Shown here: piece after piece, positions 56,618 to 64,000 of the stretch | How positions within the stretch are numbered: position 1 is the stretch's first letter | Layout of the letters: each line of letters starts with the position of its first letter | Assembly (NCBI RefSeq): GCF_001885075.1 | Contig: NZ_MODU01000004.1 | Span: 3,720,001 to 3,784,000 of the forward strand | Direction: 5' to 3' | DNA: 64,000 nt | Origin: Alteromonas sp. V450 | GTDB taxonomy: Bacteria > Pseudomonadota > Gammaproteobacteria > Enterobacterales > Alteromonadaceae | The notes under the pieces: generated by a model | The model's input: the letters and a program-made list of their open reading frames with translations, nothing else | The model's database searches: none | What the model was told of the DNA's origin: nothing | Program-made: the position numbers and the translations under genes

Positions 56618-57627
56618 AGTACTAACCCTGTCTCTACTGGCTGTTTCGTCATTATGTTTAGGCACTGTATAGCTTGAGAAGCAGCGCCCTTCATTACGTT
56701 GTCGATTGCAGCGGTAATCACTGCGTATCCAGATGCCTCATCTAACTTCCAGTGAAGATCAACAAATGGGGTATGAGCAACGTCGTCAATTTTTGGAAAA
56801 CTCTTGCGCAAACGCACAATGGGTTTATCAGCATAGGCGCCAGTGTACGCTTGTTCAAGTTGCGCGCTGGTGGTACCAGCTTTTACCTTAACGGTTACTG
56901 TGGCCAATATCCCACGTTTAAAATTACCTAAGTGCGGCGTAAAGATAACAGGCGTGCCTAGATACGCTTCAATTTCAGGCGTATGGCGATGACCAAGTAC
57001 GCCATATGCTTGAAGACTGACCTCAAAAAAGCTGGTGGTTAGGCTAGCTTTTCTACCAGCACCGGAAACACCCGACACGGCATTAATTACAGGGCGTACG
57101 CTCTCATCAAGTAGGTTATTTGCAGCAAGTGGTTTAAGTGCGCTAAGACTCGCAGTGGGGTAGCAACCAGGCACAGCAATAACATCAGCACTGGCAATTT
57201 GCGCTTCGTGCCATTCGGCAAGGCCGTAAACAGCTTGGGCTAGGCTTTGCTTTTGCGTATGGGGGAAGCCGTAGAACTGTTCAAAAACGTCGGTATCTTT
57301 AAGTCTGAAGGCCCCCGATAAATCGAGTACTTTGGCTTTGCCTGAGGACAAGATAGGCATCCAGTCGTGGCTTGCTTCGTGAGGTGTGGCAAGAAAAATA
57401 AAATCGACGCCATTAGCCATCTCTTCTAGCGCTGCGTCTGATATAGGTGTGAGCGTAGCGTCTACGTGAGCTAAAGTGCCGTGAAGTTCTGCAATACCTT
57501 TTCCCGCATCGCTACTATTCTGTGATACGTAAGTACCTGCCAAAACTAGTTTAGGGTGTTGAATAACCAACTGAACCAATTGTGCCCCTGTGTAACCACT
57601 GGCACCAATAATTGAAACGCTATACAT
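56614..57627 (-). CDS. argC: N-acetyl-gamma-glutamyl-phosphate reductase
   Basis: 337 residues. NADPH-dependent third step of arginine synthesis. The Rossmann loop [12 protein letters not shown] is at the N-terminus; catalytic Cys lies in VPGCYPTA, and HRHTPEIE and [11 protein letters not shown] follow. First gene of argCBFGHA. The only sensible ATG (57627) has no Shine-Dalgarno: the 30 nt before it are almost all A/T. Upstream is a long leader with a small ORF and an 18-bp hairpin plus U-tract. argE, often divergent from argC in relatives, is absent; mgsA is there instead. Confidence 0.96.
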   Translation of the reverse strand: MYSVSIIGASGYTGAQLVQLVIQHPKLVLAGTYVSQNSSDAGKGIAELHGTLAHVDATLTPISDAALEEMANGVDFIFLATPHEASHDWMPILSSGKAKVLDLSGAFRLKDTDVFEQFYGFPHTQKQSLAQAVYGLAEWHEAQIASADVIAVPGCYPTASLSALKPLAANNLLDESVRPVINAVSGVSGAGRKASLTTSFFEVSLQAYGVLGHRHTPEIEAYLGTPVIFTPHLGNFKRGILATVTVKVKAGTTSAQLEQAYTGAYADKPIVRLRKSFPKIDDVAHTPFVDLHWKLDEASGYAVITAAIDNVMKGAASQAIQCLNIMTKQPVETGLVL

Positions 57628-57650
57628 AATTTAAAAATTCAATAAAAGGA

Positions 57651-57733
57651 GAAAAAAATCACTTTTTACCTTTGTAAACTGGTTTGGCGAAAATCCATGC
57701 CTAACCGCGACCACATTACAAAGGTAAAAAGTG
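57651..57733 (-). terminator. Candidate attenuator hairpin in the argC leader
   Basis: Perfect 18-bp arms (57660-57677 and 57716-57733) enclose a 38-nt loop with partial internal pairing. On the minus strand the 3' arm is followed by ATTTTTTTC, an intrinsic-terminator layout, only 24-33 bp before argC. Reading the plus strand there is no U-tract. The 5' arm starts two bases after the stop of a 42-codon leader ORF, so a ribosome near that stop would block stem formation. Confidence 0.7.
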
Positions 57734-57735
57734 TG

Positions 57736-57864
57736 CTACCGAATAAGCATAGATGTGCACACGCATCGTCGTGCGCTATGCAAGGTGTAGCCAGCCAGGG
57801 GAGAGGTAAACTCTTTATCGTTGTCAGTGATTGAACCAACAACGCGAGTTGGTTGTGTCATCAT
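57736..57864 (-). CDS. Putative arginine-operon leader peptide (42 residues)
   Basis: ORF of 42 codons (ATG-ATG start at 57864 or 57861) with AGGA 6 nt upstream. It holds four Arg codons: CGC at 7, the tandem CGA-CGA at 32-33 (SARRCVC) and CGG as the last sense codon before TAG. Two nucleotides after the stop begins the 5' arm of the 18-bp terminator-like hairpin that precedes argC. It is transcribed from the arg promoter if that lies at the ARG boxes. The peptide itself has no recognisable domain. Role as a regulatory leader is inference from layout. Confidence 0.55.
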   Translation of the reverse strand: MMTQPTRVVGSITDNDKEFTSPLAGYTLHSARRCVCTSMLIR

Positions 57865-57882
57865 CAATTCCTATCATGTTTC

Positions 57883-57900
57883 AACCCTAATTTTAGGGTT
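57883..57900. repeat. Small hairpin at the start of the argC leader
   Basis: AACCCTAA (57883-57890) and TTAGGGTT (57893-57900), perfect 8-bp arms. It lies between the predicted transcription start and the leader ORF, so it would form near the mRNA 5' end and might protect it or affect leader translation. Confidence 0.5.
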
Positions 57901-57913
57901 AGATGCCTTAACC

Positions 57914-57948
57914 GAGGACTAGTGTATCCTTTCTGAATTATTATGCAA
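57914..57948 (-). promoter_or_regulatory. Candidate arg operon promoter
   Basis: Minus strand TTGCAT (57948-57943), 16-bp spacer, TACACT (57926-57921), with a predicted start near 57914. The -35 region overlaps the first ARG box, as expected for ArgR repression. The resulting leader would be about 290 nt. Confidence 0.5.
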
Positions 57949-57968
57949 TAATAATGTATAAATATTTT
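57934..57968. promoter_or_regulatory. Candidate ArgR operator: two ARG boxes 21 bp apart (arg operon)
   Basis: TGAATTATTATGCA (57934-57947) matches 13 of 14 positions of TGAATWWWWATTCA; TGTATAAATATTTT (57955-57968) matches 11 of 14. Centres are exactly 21 bp apart, the known ArgR hexamer spacing. A third, half-matching site (ATTCA half) is at 57986-57999. The remainder of the 619-bp argC-mgsA region (to 58246) shows only AT-rich sequence that should hold the mgsA promoter. Confidence 0.7.
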
Positions 57969-58246
57969 TTTGTTGTCGTTACTGATTGCGAATAATTCAG
58001 ATTGCAAATAATATCGGTGTAGTTATGACAATATGTTGACAAGCGATAAAATAAAACTGAATAGTTATGTTAAGTGCTTATTAATATCACTTTTTCAAAT
58101 TAGCCGCTTTTTATGCCTGATGAGCAATAAAAGGTATACGATTTTAAAAAATCGACAAAAATTGCTGTATTGAATGATATTTAGTGCTTAATCTAAGTTG
58201 AAAATAGAGTGCATTTGATAATTGGGATGGACCAGGAATTGGATAA

Positions 58247-58660
58247 ATGAGCAGGCTTACCTTAGCGTTAGTAGCGCACGACCATAAAAAACCGGAGTTG
58301 CTAGCATGGGTGAAGCAGCATATTGACGTACTTAAACAATGCAATTTAGTAGGAACGGGAACAACAGGTGGTTTGATTGCCTCTGAAACTGGATTAGACG
58401 TCACACGGTATAAAAGCGGTCCGCTTGGCGGGGATCAACAGATAGGCGCGCTTATTGCCGAAAACAAGCTAGACGCGCTATTCTTTTTTTGGGATCCGTT
58501 AAACCCTGCACCTCACGACCCTGATGTAAAAGCGCTGCTGCGTTTATGTTCAGTGTGGAATGTGCCAGTAGCGTGTACTCCAGCAACAGCAGATTTAGTC
58601 ATAACATCTCCGCTTTTCTTGTCACCGGATTACAAGCCAGTCAAACCAACGTTTGAATAA
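58247..58660 (+). CDS. mgsA: Methylglyoxal synthase
   Basis: 137 residues. Converts dihydroxyacetone phosphate to methylglyoxal and phosphate. Active-site His11, Asp63 ([11 protein letters not shown]) and His90 ([12 protein letters not shown]) correspond to E. coli His19, Asp71 and His98 with a constant offset of 8; the protein lacks the first eight E. coli residues but the site is complete. Single gene, divergent from the arg operon and convergent with the Spy-like gene. Confidence 0.96.
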   Translation: MSRLTLALVAHDHKKPELLAWVKQHIDVLKQCNLVGTGTTGGLIASETGLDVTRYKSGPLGGDQQIGALIAENKLDALFFFWDPLNPAPHDPDVKALLRLCSVWNVPVACTPATADLVITSPLFLSPDYKPVKPTFE

Positions 58661-58684
58661 AAAAGGCTGGTTGGGACCAGCCTT
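58655..58684 (-). terminator. Terminator between mgsA and the Spy-like gene
   Basis: AAGGCTGGT (58663-58671) pairs with ACCAGCCTT (58676-58684), loop TGGG. On the minus strand it is followed by TTTTATTC-like sequence, a good U-tract, 28 bp past the Spy-like gene stop. The plus strand U-tract is poor, so use by mgsA is uncertain. Confidence 0.8.
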
Positions 58685-58711
58685 ATCACTATATTGAAAT
58701 TTTGATTTCCA

Positions 58712-59581
58712 TTACGAGCGGAATAATTCACGTAGCTTTCGTCTCTCTTCGCGCTGTGCGCTTAACTTTGCTTGCTGCTCGGTTGTGAGCACTGCAAACA
58801 TTGCTTGGCGATGCATCGCTTTTTGTACGCCTGCATTAACAAGGTCGCTTTTGTATTGAGCAACAAGTGCGCTCCATGTTTCTTCTGAGAAAGACGCACT
58901 TCTAATTAATTCACGTTGGGCGTCCCTGAAGCTATGTAACACTTCTCTATTCACTTTAGCGATCTCCTTGAACGATTCGCGAAGCTCAGCAAGGCTTGTT
59001 TTCTGAGCGTCGGTTAGCTCAATACCCCTAAATGGTATGCCGTCATGTTCATGGCGCAGTCTGTCTCCTACACCATGATCGCGAGACCTTTTACCTTTTG
59101 CCTCTCCATGGTTTGCCACTCGAACGCTTTTCTTCTCAAGCGCGTCGCGACGTTTGTCGCGCCTCATTTCTCTTTTATATTCTCTTTTCGACTCGCGTGC
59201 TAGTACGGTTGCTTGTTGCTCTGCATTAAGCACGTTGAAGATATTGTGGCGAAGTTCAGCCAGAGCAAATTGTTTTGACTCGCGTTCTTCAAGTTGCGAT
59301 TGAACAAATGCGGTAATTTGATCTTCAGAAGCGGTTTCAAAGTCAAAGTCTGGTTTTTCGCGACTCGCACTAGCTAAGCTAGGGTTAGCGCTTTTGAACG
59401 CACTTATGAATGTTCTAATTTCTCCAAGTTGAGCATCACTTAGGCTCAAGCCACGAAGATGTTTAACAATTTCTTTTACCGGTTGCTGGTGACGCATTTC
59501 TGGGCCTGAAGGCTTTGCGTTAGAAACGCCGCTGATACTCATTGCCGCTACTGTTACACTTGCTATTAAAAACCTTTTCAT
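58712..59581 (-). CDS. CpxP/Spy-like periplasmic protein with two LTxxQ-type domains
   Basis: 289 residues with a signal peptide (1-22, ending SNA). Two Spy/CpxP-like helical units are visible: the first (about 38-130) with LSLSDAQL ... LNAEQQATVLAR, the second (about 185-285) with IELTDAQK ... LTTEQQAKLSAQRE. They are joined by a very basic, Arg/Lys-rich linker (about 130-180). CpxP and Spy have a single such unit of about 140-165 residues, so this looks like an internal duplication or fusion. It is divergent from cpxRA and has a CpxR-like box 67 bp upstream. Inferred role: periplasmic chaperone or Cpx feedback inhibitor. Confidence 0.85.
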   Translation of the reverse strand: MKRFLIASVTVAAMSISGVSNAKPSGPEMRHQQPVKEIVKHLRGLSLSDAQLGEIRTFISAFKSANPSLASASREKPDFDFETASEDQITAFVQSQLEERESKQFALAELRHNIFNVLNAEQQATVLARESKREYKREMRRDKRRDALEKKSVRVANHGEAKGKRSRDHGVGDRLRHEHDGIPFRGIELTDAQKTSLAELRESFKEIAKVNREVLHSFRDAQRELIRSASFSEETWSALVAQYKSDLVNAGVQKAMHRQAMFAVLTTEQQAKLSAQREERRKLRELFRS

Positions 59582-59648
59582 TGTCGTCTCCTGTTTAATC
59601 GGACAAGACTAGATTAGCGAATACACAGATAAAAGCAGTCAAGAGAAC

Positions 59649-59690
59649 GTAAAGCTTATGTAAAGGCCGAACTCAACAAAGAATGTAAAG
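59649..59690. promoter_or_regulatory. CpxR-like boxes upstream of the Spy-like gene
   Basis: GTAAA-n6-GTAAA at 59649-59664 matches the CpxR consensus (GTAAA repeats with about 5 nt between), with a further GTAAAG at 59685-59690. Located in the divergent region between the Spy-like gene and cpxR. Confidence 0.65.
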
Positions 59691-59801
59691 GTCTGAGAAG
59701 TTATAGTACGTGTTTATTGTTTAGTAGAAACCGCTAAAGATTGTTCACAATATATTTGAGCGTGGCGACATTTGGCATAAGGCATTAAGATGAATTTAGC
59801 C

Positions 59802-59816
59802 GTAAAAGAGTGTAAA
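59802..59816 (+). promoter_or_regulatory. CpxR-like box immediately before cpxR
   Basis: GTAAA-AGAGT-GTAAA, an exact GTAAA-n5-GTAAA, ending 3 nt before the chosen cpxR start at 59820. If cpxR starts at 59790 instead, the box is inside the gene. The position suggests autoregulation by blocking, or chance in an A-rich ribosome site. Confidence 0.5.
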
Positions 59817-59819
59817 ACC

Positions 59820-60536
59820 ATGAGTTCTGATTTCCATTTGCAGTCAATACTGATTATTGATGATGATATTGAATTAACAGAAATGCTCTCTGCTTACCTC
59901 ACCAGCATGGGCTACCAAGTGACCGTAAAGAATGACGGTGAAGCAGGCCTAAGCGAAGCATTGTCGGGTAACCATTATGATCTGGTTCTTCTCGATGTAA
60001 TGATGCCAAAACTCGATGGATTTGATGTACTGAAGAAACTTCGTGCAAGCCACAGTACGCCAGTACTTATGCTTACCGCACGCGGTGACGACTACGACCG
60101 CATTCTTGGCCTTGAAATGGGAGCGGATGACTACCTTCCGAAGCCCTTTAACCATCGTGAACTGGTTGCGCGCATTAAAGCTATTGTACGCAGGCACAAC
60201 ATAGCCACTTCAGGTGGTGCAGTTGAGCAAGATTTACGTGTTGAAAATGTTCACCTTAGCCCAAGTAGTCAAGTTGCAAAAATTGACGATATCCCACTTA
60301 CACTTACTTCAACGGAATTTTTAATCTTACGCTTATTGATGCTTCACGCTGGTCATCGTGTCACCAAAGAAGAAATTAGCCTCAAAGTACTTGGAAAACC
60401 TCTTCAAGCTTTTGACAGAAGTATAGATATGCACGTGAGTAATCTTCGCAAAAAAATAGCTGAAATAACAATAAATGAAAAAATTAAAACCATCCGTGGT
60501 GTTGGCTACATGCTAATGATGAGTGCTGCAAAATAA
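59820..60536 (+). CDS. cpxR: Response regulator, OmpR/CpxR type
   Basis: 238 residues. Receiver domain with acidic pocket IDDD (14-16), phospho-acceptor Asp59 in LVLLDVMMP and the Lys of LPKPF, then a winged-helix DNA-binding domain (about 145-235; LTSTEFLILRLL, RSIDMHVSNLRKKI, IRGVGYML). Start chosen at 59820 (MSSDFHLQ); ATG 59790 would add ten residues not expected in the family. The stop overlaps the cpxA start by one base. The divergent Spy-like gene and nearby GTAAA boxes support the Cpx name. Confidence 0.88.
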   Translation: MSSDFHLQSILIIDDDIELTEMLSAYLTSMGYQVTVKNDGEAGLSEALSGNHYDLVLLDVMMPKLDGFDVLKKLRASHSTPVLMLTARGDDYDRILGLEMGADDYLPKPFNHRELVARIKAIVRRHNIATSGGAVEQDLRVENVHLSPSSQVAKIDDIPLTLTSTEFLILRLLMLHAGHRVTKEEISLKVLGKPLQAFDRSIDMHVSNLRKKIAEITINEKIKTIRGVGYMLMMSAAK

Positions 60537-61909
60537 TGATGATTCTACGCCGGTTAAATCCTACTCGAGCCATCGTAGGGCGCCTTTTTTTATGGTTTTG
60601 GGCAACGTTTATCGTTACGGCTTTACTTGCTATCTGGGGAAGCCGTCTGTTTTTTGAAGATCTGCAGGTAGTTGAAATAAAGCCCATGGAACTGAAAAAC
60701 CTTCAGGCGGTTGCGCAGCGGCTTACGAGGGAGAGGTTTATAAGGTTCCCTCTAGAAGACGCATTAAGGCGAAATTCACGAGGGATTAGGGGACGCTTAA
60801 TAGCCGTGAATGTCAGTACAGGCACCGTCATTTCATACAATGGCCCGCCGCTTCGCGAGAATGAGAAGCGAGACTTGCTAAGGCTAGTAAATCAACAAGC
60901 ACCAATAGGTATAAAGCGCGGCGCGTTGAAGTTAATTGGGCCAGTTTTCTTCGAGAAGCAAAATCAGCAATACGCATTATTTAGTGCGAAGCTGGATATG
61001 TCAGAGAAGCAAACCCCACCGGTACTTTTATTTCTTTGCATTGCACTGATAACCACTGTACTGCTCAGTTGGCTGTTTGCCCGCTCTTTAACAAAACCGC
61101 TTTTGCAAATTCAAAGCTCTGCAAAAAGGTTGGCAGAAGGAGAGTGGCAAACCAGAGTCAATATTGGTTCAAAGAGGCACGATGAGCTCGGTCAATTAGC
61201 TCGGGACTTCAATGTTATGGCAGCACAGCTAGAGAATATGTGGGGAGCGCAGAAAAGGTTACTTGCGGATGTTTCACATGAACTGCGCTCACCCCTAACA
61301 CGACTGCAAATGGCATTGGGACTTGCCTACCAACAAAATGTGGACATTAATACGCTCGAGCGCGTGGAACGCGAAGCTGAAAGGATGGAAGCACTCATAT
61401 CACAGCTATTAACGCTCAGTAGAGCTGAAGCGGGCAGCGCTAACATTAAGGCATGCTCGCTGTCTCAGATTCTTGATGATGTATTCAAAGATGCAAATTT
61501 TGAAGCAGCTACCTGCAGCAAACAATTACAAATAGAAACCGTGCCACAAAAGACCGTATTGGCTGACGGTATTATGCTTTGTAGAGCCGTTGAAAACGTA
61601 CTTAGAAATGCTATACGGCACAGTCGCTTGTTAACTAAAGTCAGTTTTGGTGAGGATGAAGCCACGTGGTTTATTCGTATAGTTGATGATGGGGAGGGGT
61701 TGAGCCTTGATGAATGTAAGCGTATTTTCTCGCCGTTTTATAGGGCGTCACTGGCAAGAGAGCGTACGTCGGGTGGTGTAGGACTCGGTTTATCCATTGC
61801 AAAAGCTGCGGTTGAGTTGCATCATGGACGCATCGATGCTGTGCCCATCTCTGGCAGTGGGTTGCAAGTTACGCTAATTTTTCCAAAAGAATTGAGCAGC
61901 GCCCCTTAA
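60536..61909 (+). CDS. cpxA: Sensor histidine kinase, CpxA type
   Basis: 457 residues. Two membrane helices (about 12-34 and 162-182) flank a periplasmic sensor domain of about 125 residues. A HAMP domain (about 182-240), HisKA with His248 in ADVSHELRSPLTRLQ and a HATPase domain (NVLRNAIRHS, DDGEGL, GGVGLGLSI) follow. Co-translated with cpxR (one-base overlap). In E. coli CpxA senses envelope protein misfolding and is inhibited by CpxP; the Spy-like neighbour suggests the same logic here. Confidence 0.9.
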   Translation: MMILRRLNPTRAIVGRLFLWFWATFIVTALLAIWGSRLFFEDLQVVEIKPMELKNLQAVAQRLTRERFIRFPLEDALRRNSRGIRGRLIAVNVSTGTVISYNGPPLRENEKRDLLRLVNQQAPIGIKRGALKLIGPVFFEKQNQQYALFSAKLDMSEKQTPPVLLFLCIALITTVLLSWLFARSLTKPLLQIQSSAKRLAEGEWQTRVNIGSKRHDELGQLARDFNVMAAQLENMWGAQKRLLADVSHELRSPLTRLQMALGLAYQQNVDINTLERVEREAERMEALISQLLTLSRAEAGSANIKACSLSQILDDVFKDANFEAATCSKQLQIETVPQKTVLADGIMLCRAVENVLRNAIRHSRLLTKVSFGEDEATWFIRIVDDGEGLSLDECKRIFSPFYRASLARERTSGGVGLGLSIAKAAVELHHGRIDAVPISGSGLQVTLIFPKELSSAP

Positions 61910-61976
61910 ATGGGCACCTAGGTAACCTGTGAAGCAGTAGAAGTAATAAAGCGAGTAGACAGTTGAAAGGTGATCT

Positions 61977-62945
61977 ATGGACTGGACGTTGACGTCTGAA
62001 CAAAACTTGGCATCTACGTTTGCCACTGAGATAAATCCATTTTGGCAGCGCTCTGTTAGTCAGGGTGAGTTTATTGGGAAAGATGATATAACCGTACGCT
62101 ATGCATATTGTATCCCAGAGACGCCGCGTTCAACCATAGTTATAAGTTCAGGTCGAATTGAGTCGTATTTAAAGTACAAAGAGCTCATCTTTGACATGTT
62201 CAATAACGGTTTTGCTGTTTTTATCCTTGATCACCGAGGTCAGGGTTTATCCGGAAGAATGACGCATGATCGTCAACATGGTTATGTCGCCGATTTTAGC
62301 GATTATGTTGACGATCTCGTAACCTTTGTCGAAACAATTGTAAAACCGCGTCAACAAGGCGATTTACAGCTTGTGTGTCACTCAATGGGAGGCGCAATTG
62401 GCGCTTTGACCTTACTTCGACGCCCCCATCTTTTTACAAAGGCTATTTTCGCTTCACCGATGTTTGGAATAAAACCATCTTTGCCTAATTGGCTGGCAAA
62501 CGGTCTTATTCGAACTGGGCTAGCCGTCAACAGGATGAAGAAAAAGGAATCTGGATATTTTTTCGGACAAACACCCTACATTGCGTTTCCTTACTCGTTA
62601 AATAAGTTAACACACAGCAAAGTCAGGTATGCGTTATTTAGAGAGTTGTACGATGAAGAGCAAGATATTCAGCTTGGCGGTGTGACGACAGAATGGTTAC
62701 GTGCGGCACACGAGGCCATGAATACCATAGAGGATAGTGCCGGCGGCATATTAACACATTCGCTTGTTTTGAGTGCGGATGACGACACCATTGTTGATAA
62801 CAAGCGCCAGCGAGTAGTCGCCAAAAGAATGGCAAACGCAACATTAGAAATTATACCGCGCGCTTATCATGAGCTATTTACTGAATCTGACGAAATTCGA
62901 GATCGTAGCCTAAAGCGCATGTTTGATTTTTTAACAGAAAATTGA
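61977..62945 (+). CDS. Lysophospholipase-like alpha/beta hydrolase (PldB type)
   Basis: 322 residues. Hydrolase-4 fold: FILDHRGQGLSGR, nucleophile Ser136 in LVCHSMGGAIG, an Asp in LVLSADDDTIVDN and a late His in RAYHELFTESD. This matches inner-membrane-associated lysophospholipase L2 (PldB) and monoglyceride-lipase relatives. No signal peptide. It lies 67 bp after cpxA on the same strand and may be co-transcribed, which would fit envelope maintenance. Confidence 0.87.
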   Translation: MDWTLTSEQNLASTFATEINPFWQRSVSQGEFIGKDDITVRYAYCIPETPRSTIVISSGRIESYLKYKELIFDMFNNGFAVFILDHRGQGLSGRMTHDRQHGYVADFSDYVDDLVTFVETIVKPRQQGDLQLVCHSMGGAIGALTLLRRPHLFTKAIFASPMFGIKPSLPNWLANGLIRTGLAVNRMKKKESGYFFGQTPYIAFPYSLNKLTHSKVRYALFRELYDEEQDIQLGGVTTEWLRAAHEAMNTIEDSAGGILTHSLVLSADDDTIVDNKRQRVVAKRMANATLEIIPRAYHELFTESDEIRDRSLKRMFDFLTEN

Positions 62946-63010
62946 GCGTACACGACAAAGCCGCAAGGTGTAAAATGCCCCAAAATTAGCACAGTAGGTA
63001 AACCGAGAGC

Positions 63011-63475
63011 ATGCTAGATATTGTACTTTATCAGCCTGAAATTCCGCCCAATACGGGCAATATCATTCGTTTATGCGCAAATAGTGGTTTTACGCTCCAT
63101 TTAATAGAGCCACTAGGCTTTGAGTGGGACGACAAACGGGTACGCCGAGCAGGCTTAGATTATCATGAGTTTGCTCACGTTAAGCGCCATGCAAACTTAG
63201 AAGCCTACCTTGAGGATGCGAAGCCGAACCGAGTATTTGCTTGTACAACAAAAGGCAAAGCGTTTCATAGTGATGTGTCTTATCAAAAAGGTGACGCCCT
63301 CATATTTGGCCCAGAAACCCGTGGTTTACCCGATGAATATATTCAGTCACTGCCGCCAGAACAGCGGGTTCGTATTCCTATGCTACCAGACAGCCGAAGT
63401 ATGAATTTGTCAAACGCCGTTTCGGTATTTGTGTACGAAAGTTGGCGTCAATTTGGCTACGAAGGTGCGAGGTAG
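63011..63475 (+). CDS. trmL: tRNA (cytidine/uridine-34-2'-O)-methyltransferase
   Basis: 154 residues, the family length. SPOUT methyltransferase with a knotted SAM site: [21 protein letters not shown] at the start, [11 protein letters not shown] in the middle and [18 protein letters not shown] near the end. It methylates the wobble nucleotide of some tRNA-Leu species. Followed by a strong terminator. Confidence 0.95.
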   Translation: MLDIVLYQPEIPPNTGNIIRLCANSGFTLHLIEPLGFEWDDKRVRRAGLDYHEFAHVKRHANLEAYLEDAKPNRVFACTTKGKAFHSDVSYQKGDALIFGPETRGLPDEYIQSLPPEQRVRIPMLPDSRSMNLSNAVSVFVYESWRQFGYEGAR

Positions 63476-63514
63476 CAAAACGCGGACAAAAGCCACCGGA
63501 AGAATCTCTATCTT

Positions 63515-63541
63515 AAAAAGCCCTGTTAACAGGGCTTTTTT
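63515..63541 (+). terminator. Intrinsic terminator of trmL
   Basis: AAAAAGCCCT (63515-63524), GTTAAC, AGGGCTTTTT (63531-63540) and a further T: a fully symmetric stem usable on both strands. Confidence 0.9.
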
Positions 63542-63550
63542 ATGCCAATT

Positions 63551-63566
63551 GTAAAGAAAGCGTAAA
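63551..63566 (+). promoter_or_regulatory. CpxR-like box upstream of the secreted protein at the right edge
   Basis: GTAAA-n6-GTAAA, ending 80 bp before the ATG at 63647 and just after the trmL terminator. Same arrangement and spacing as the box before the Spy-like gene. Confidence 0.6.
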
Positions 63567-63646
63567 GCGTATCTGAGTCAGTTTTCGTTCAGCTTCACTC
63601 ATTAATATAGCCTGTGAACATGCACGAATGAGTTAGGAGTAGCATT

Positions 63647-64000
63647 ATGAAACGTATAACATTGACTATTATTACCGGCGTTTGCTTGATGGTTGCAGGC
63701 CAGGCTAGCGCGCATTCAGGTCACCATTCTCACGCTAAAAAAGGTGCGAATAATACGGTAACTGTTATTACGCAACCTGCTCGTCCGCTAATTGACGTAG
63801 CCATACGCGTTCCTAAAATTGGACTATTCGTTAACGTGTTGCCAGGTGCACATAGGGTTGAAGTGGTCGATAACAACCGTTTTTACGTTGCGAATGGCCA
63901 TTATTATCGAAAGCAGGGTAATCGCTATGTTGTCGTTGACTCCCCTTACAAGAAGGTGAAAAAAGTGAAGCGTATTCATGACAATTACCGAGGCAACCAA
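63647..64000 (+). CDS. Secreted DUF6515-like protein (cut by window edge)
   Basis: 118 residues visible, still open at the right edge. AGGAG 8 nt before the ATG. Signal peptide (1-22, ending ASA), a His-rich mature start (HSGHHSHAKK) and a pattern VLPGAHRVEVVDNNRFYVA-NGHYYRK with YVVVDSP, resembling DUF6515-type periplasmic or outer-membrane-associated proteins. A CpxR-like box lies upstream. The His cluster might bind metal ions; that is conjecture. Confidence 0.75.
   Translation, partial: MKRITLTIITGVCLMVAGQASAHSGHHSHAKKGANNTVTVITQPARPLIDVAIRVPKIGLFVNVLPGAHRVEVVDNNRFYVANGHYYRKQGNRYVVVDSPYKKVKKVKRIHDNYRGNQ

Overview
The window looks like a chromosomal segment of a marine gammaproteobacterium of the Alteromonadales, most likely Alteromonas or a close relative. 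This is inferred from gene order and protein character: a dam/aroKB/pilMNOPQ/mrcA block, an ast operon without astB, an argCBFGHA cluster, H-NOX next to a c-di-GMP enzyme, and moderate GC. I see no rRNA, tRNA, insertion sequence, prophage or CRISPR array; it reads as stable core genome.

Layout. 1-3126: a class III nucleotide cyclase cut by the left edge, then pyrB-hemL. 3296-9246: a TetR regulator divergent from an RND efflux pair, then a 40-residue CxxC membrane peptide overlapping a DUF2982 gene. 9274-17664: a large hybrid sensor kinase, parC, and an H-NOX/GGDEF-EAL signalling pair. 17767-24033: the arginine succinyltransferase operon astC-astA-astD plus a DUF1338 gene, and an HDOD gene. 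24225-40461: pabA, trpS, rpe, a small envelope gene island, dam, damX, aroB, aroK and pilQPONM, divergent from mrcA. This is the E. coli-type dam supercluster, but without gph and with extra genes between rpe and dam. 40538-49695: malic enzyme, a small lipoprotein, a YghU-type GST, a catalase, and a TetR-regulated FAD-oxidoreductase/DUF2855 pair. 49761-57864: a hydrolase and the arginine biosynthesis operon argC-B-F-G-H-A. 58247-64000: mgsA, a Cpx-like envelope stress unit (double-Spy periplasmic protein divergent from cpxR-cpxA), a lysophospholipase-like hydrolase, trmL, and a secreted protein cut by the right edge.

The most interesting signal is in arginine control. Upstream of argC I can read a pair of ARG boxes exactly 21 bp apart, a promoter overlapping one of them, and a roughly 290-nt leader. 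The leader holds a 42-codon ORF with a good ribosome site, a CGA-CGA pair and a final CGG-TAG. Two bases after its stop begins a perfect 18-bp hairpin followed by a U-tract, then argC, which has no visible Shine-Dalgarno. This looks like a ribosome-controlled attenuator added to ArgR control. The catabolic ast operon has its own 21-bp-spaced ARG pair upstream of a plausible promoter, and a 12-codon ORF whose last codon, AGG, lies in the astC ribosome site. Both ORFs start ATG-ACA-CAA.

A second theme is envelope stress: GTAAA-N5/6-GTAAA boxes occur before the double-Spy gene, just before cpxR, and before the gene at the right edge, suggesting a small local CpxR regulon. All assignments rest on reading the sequence; no searches were run.
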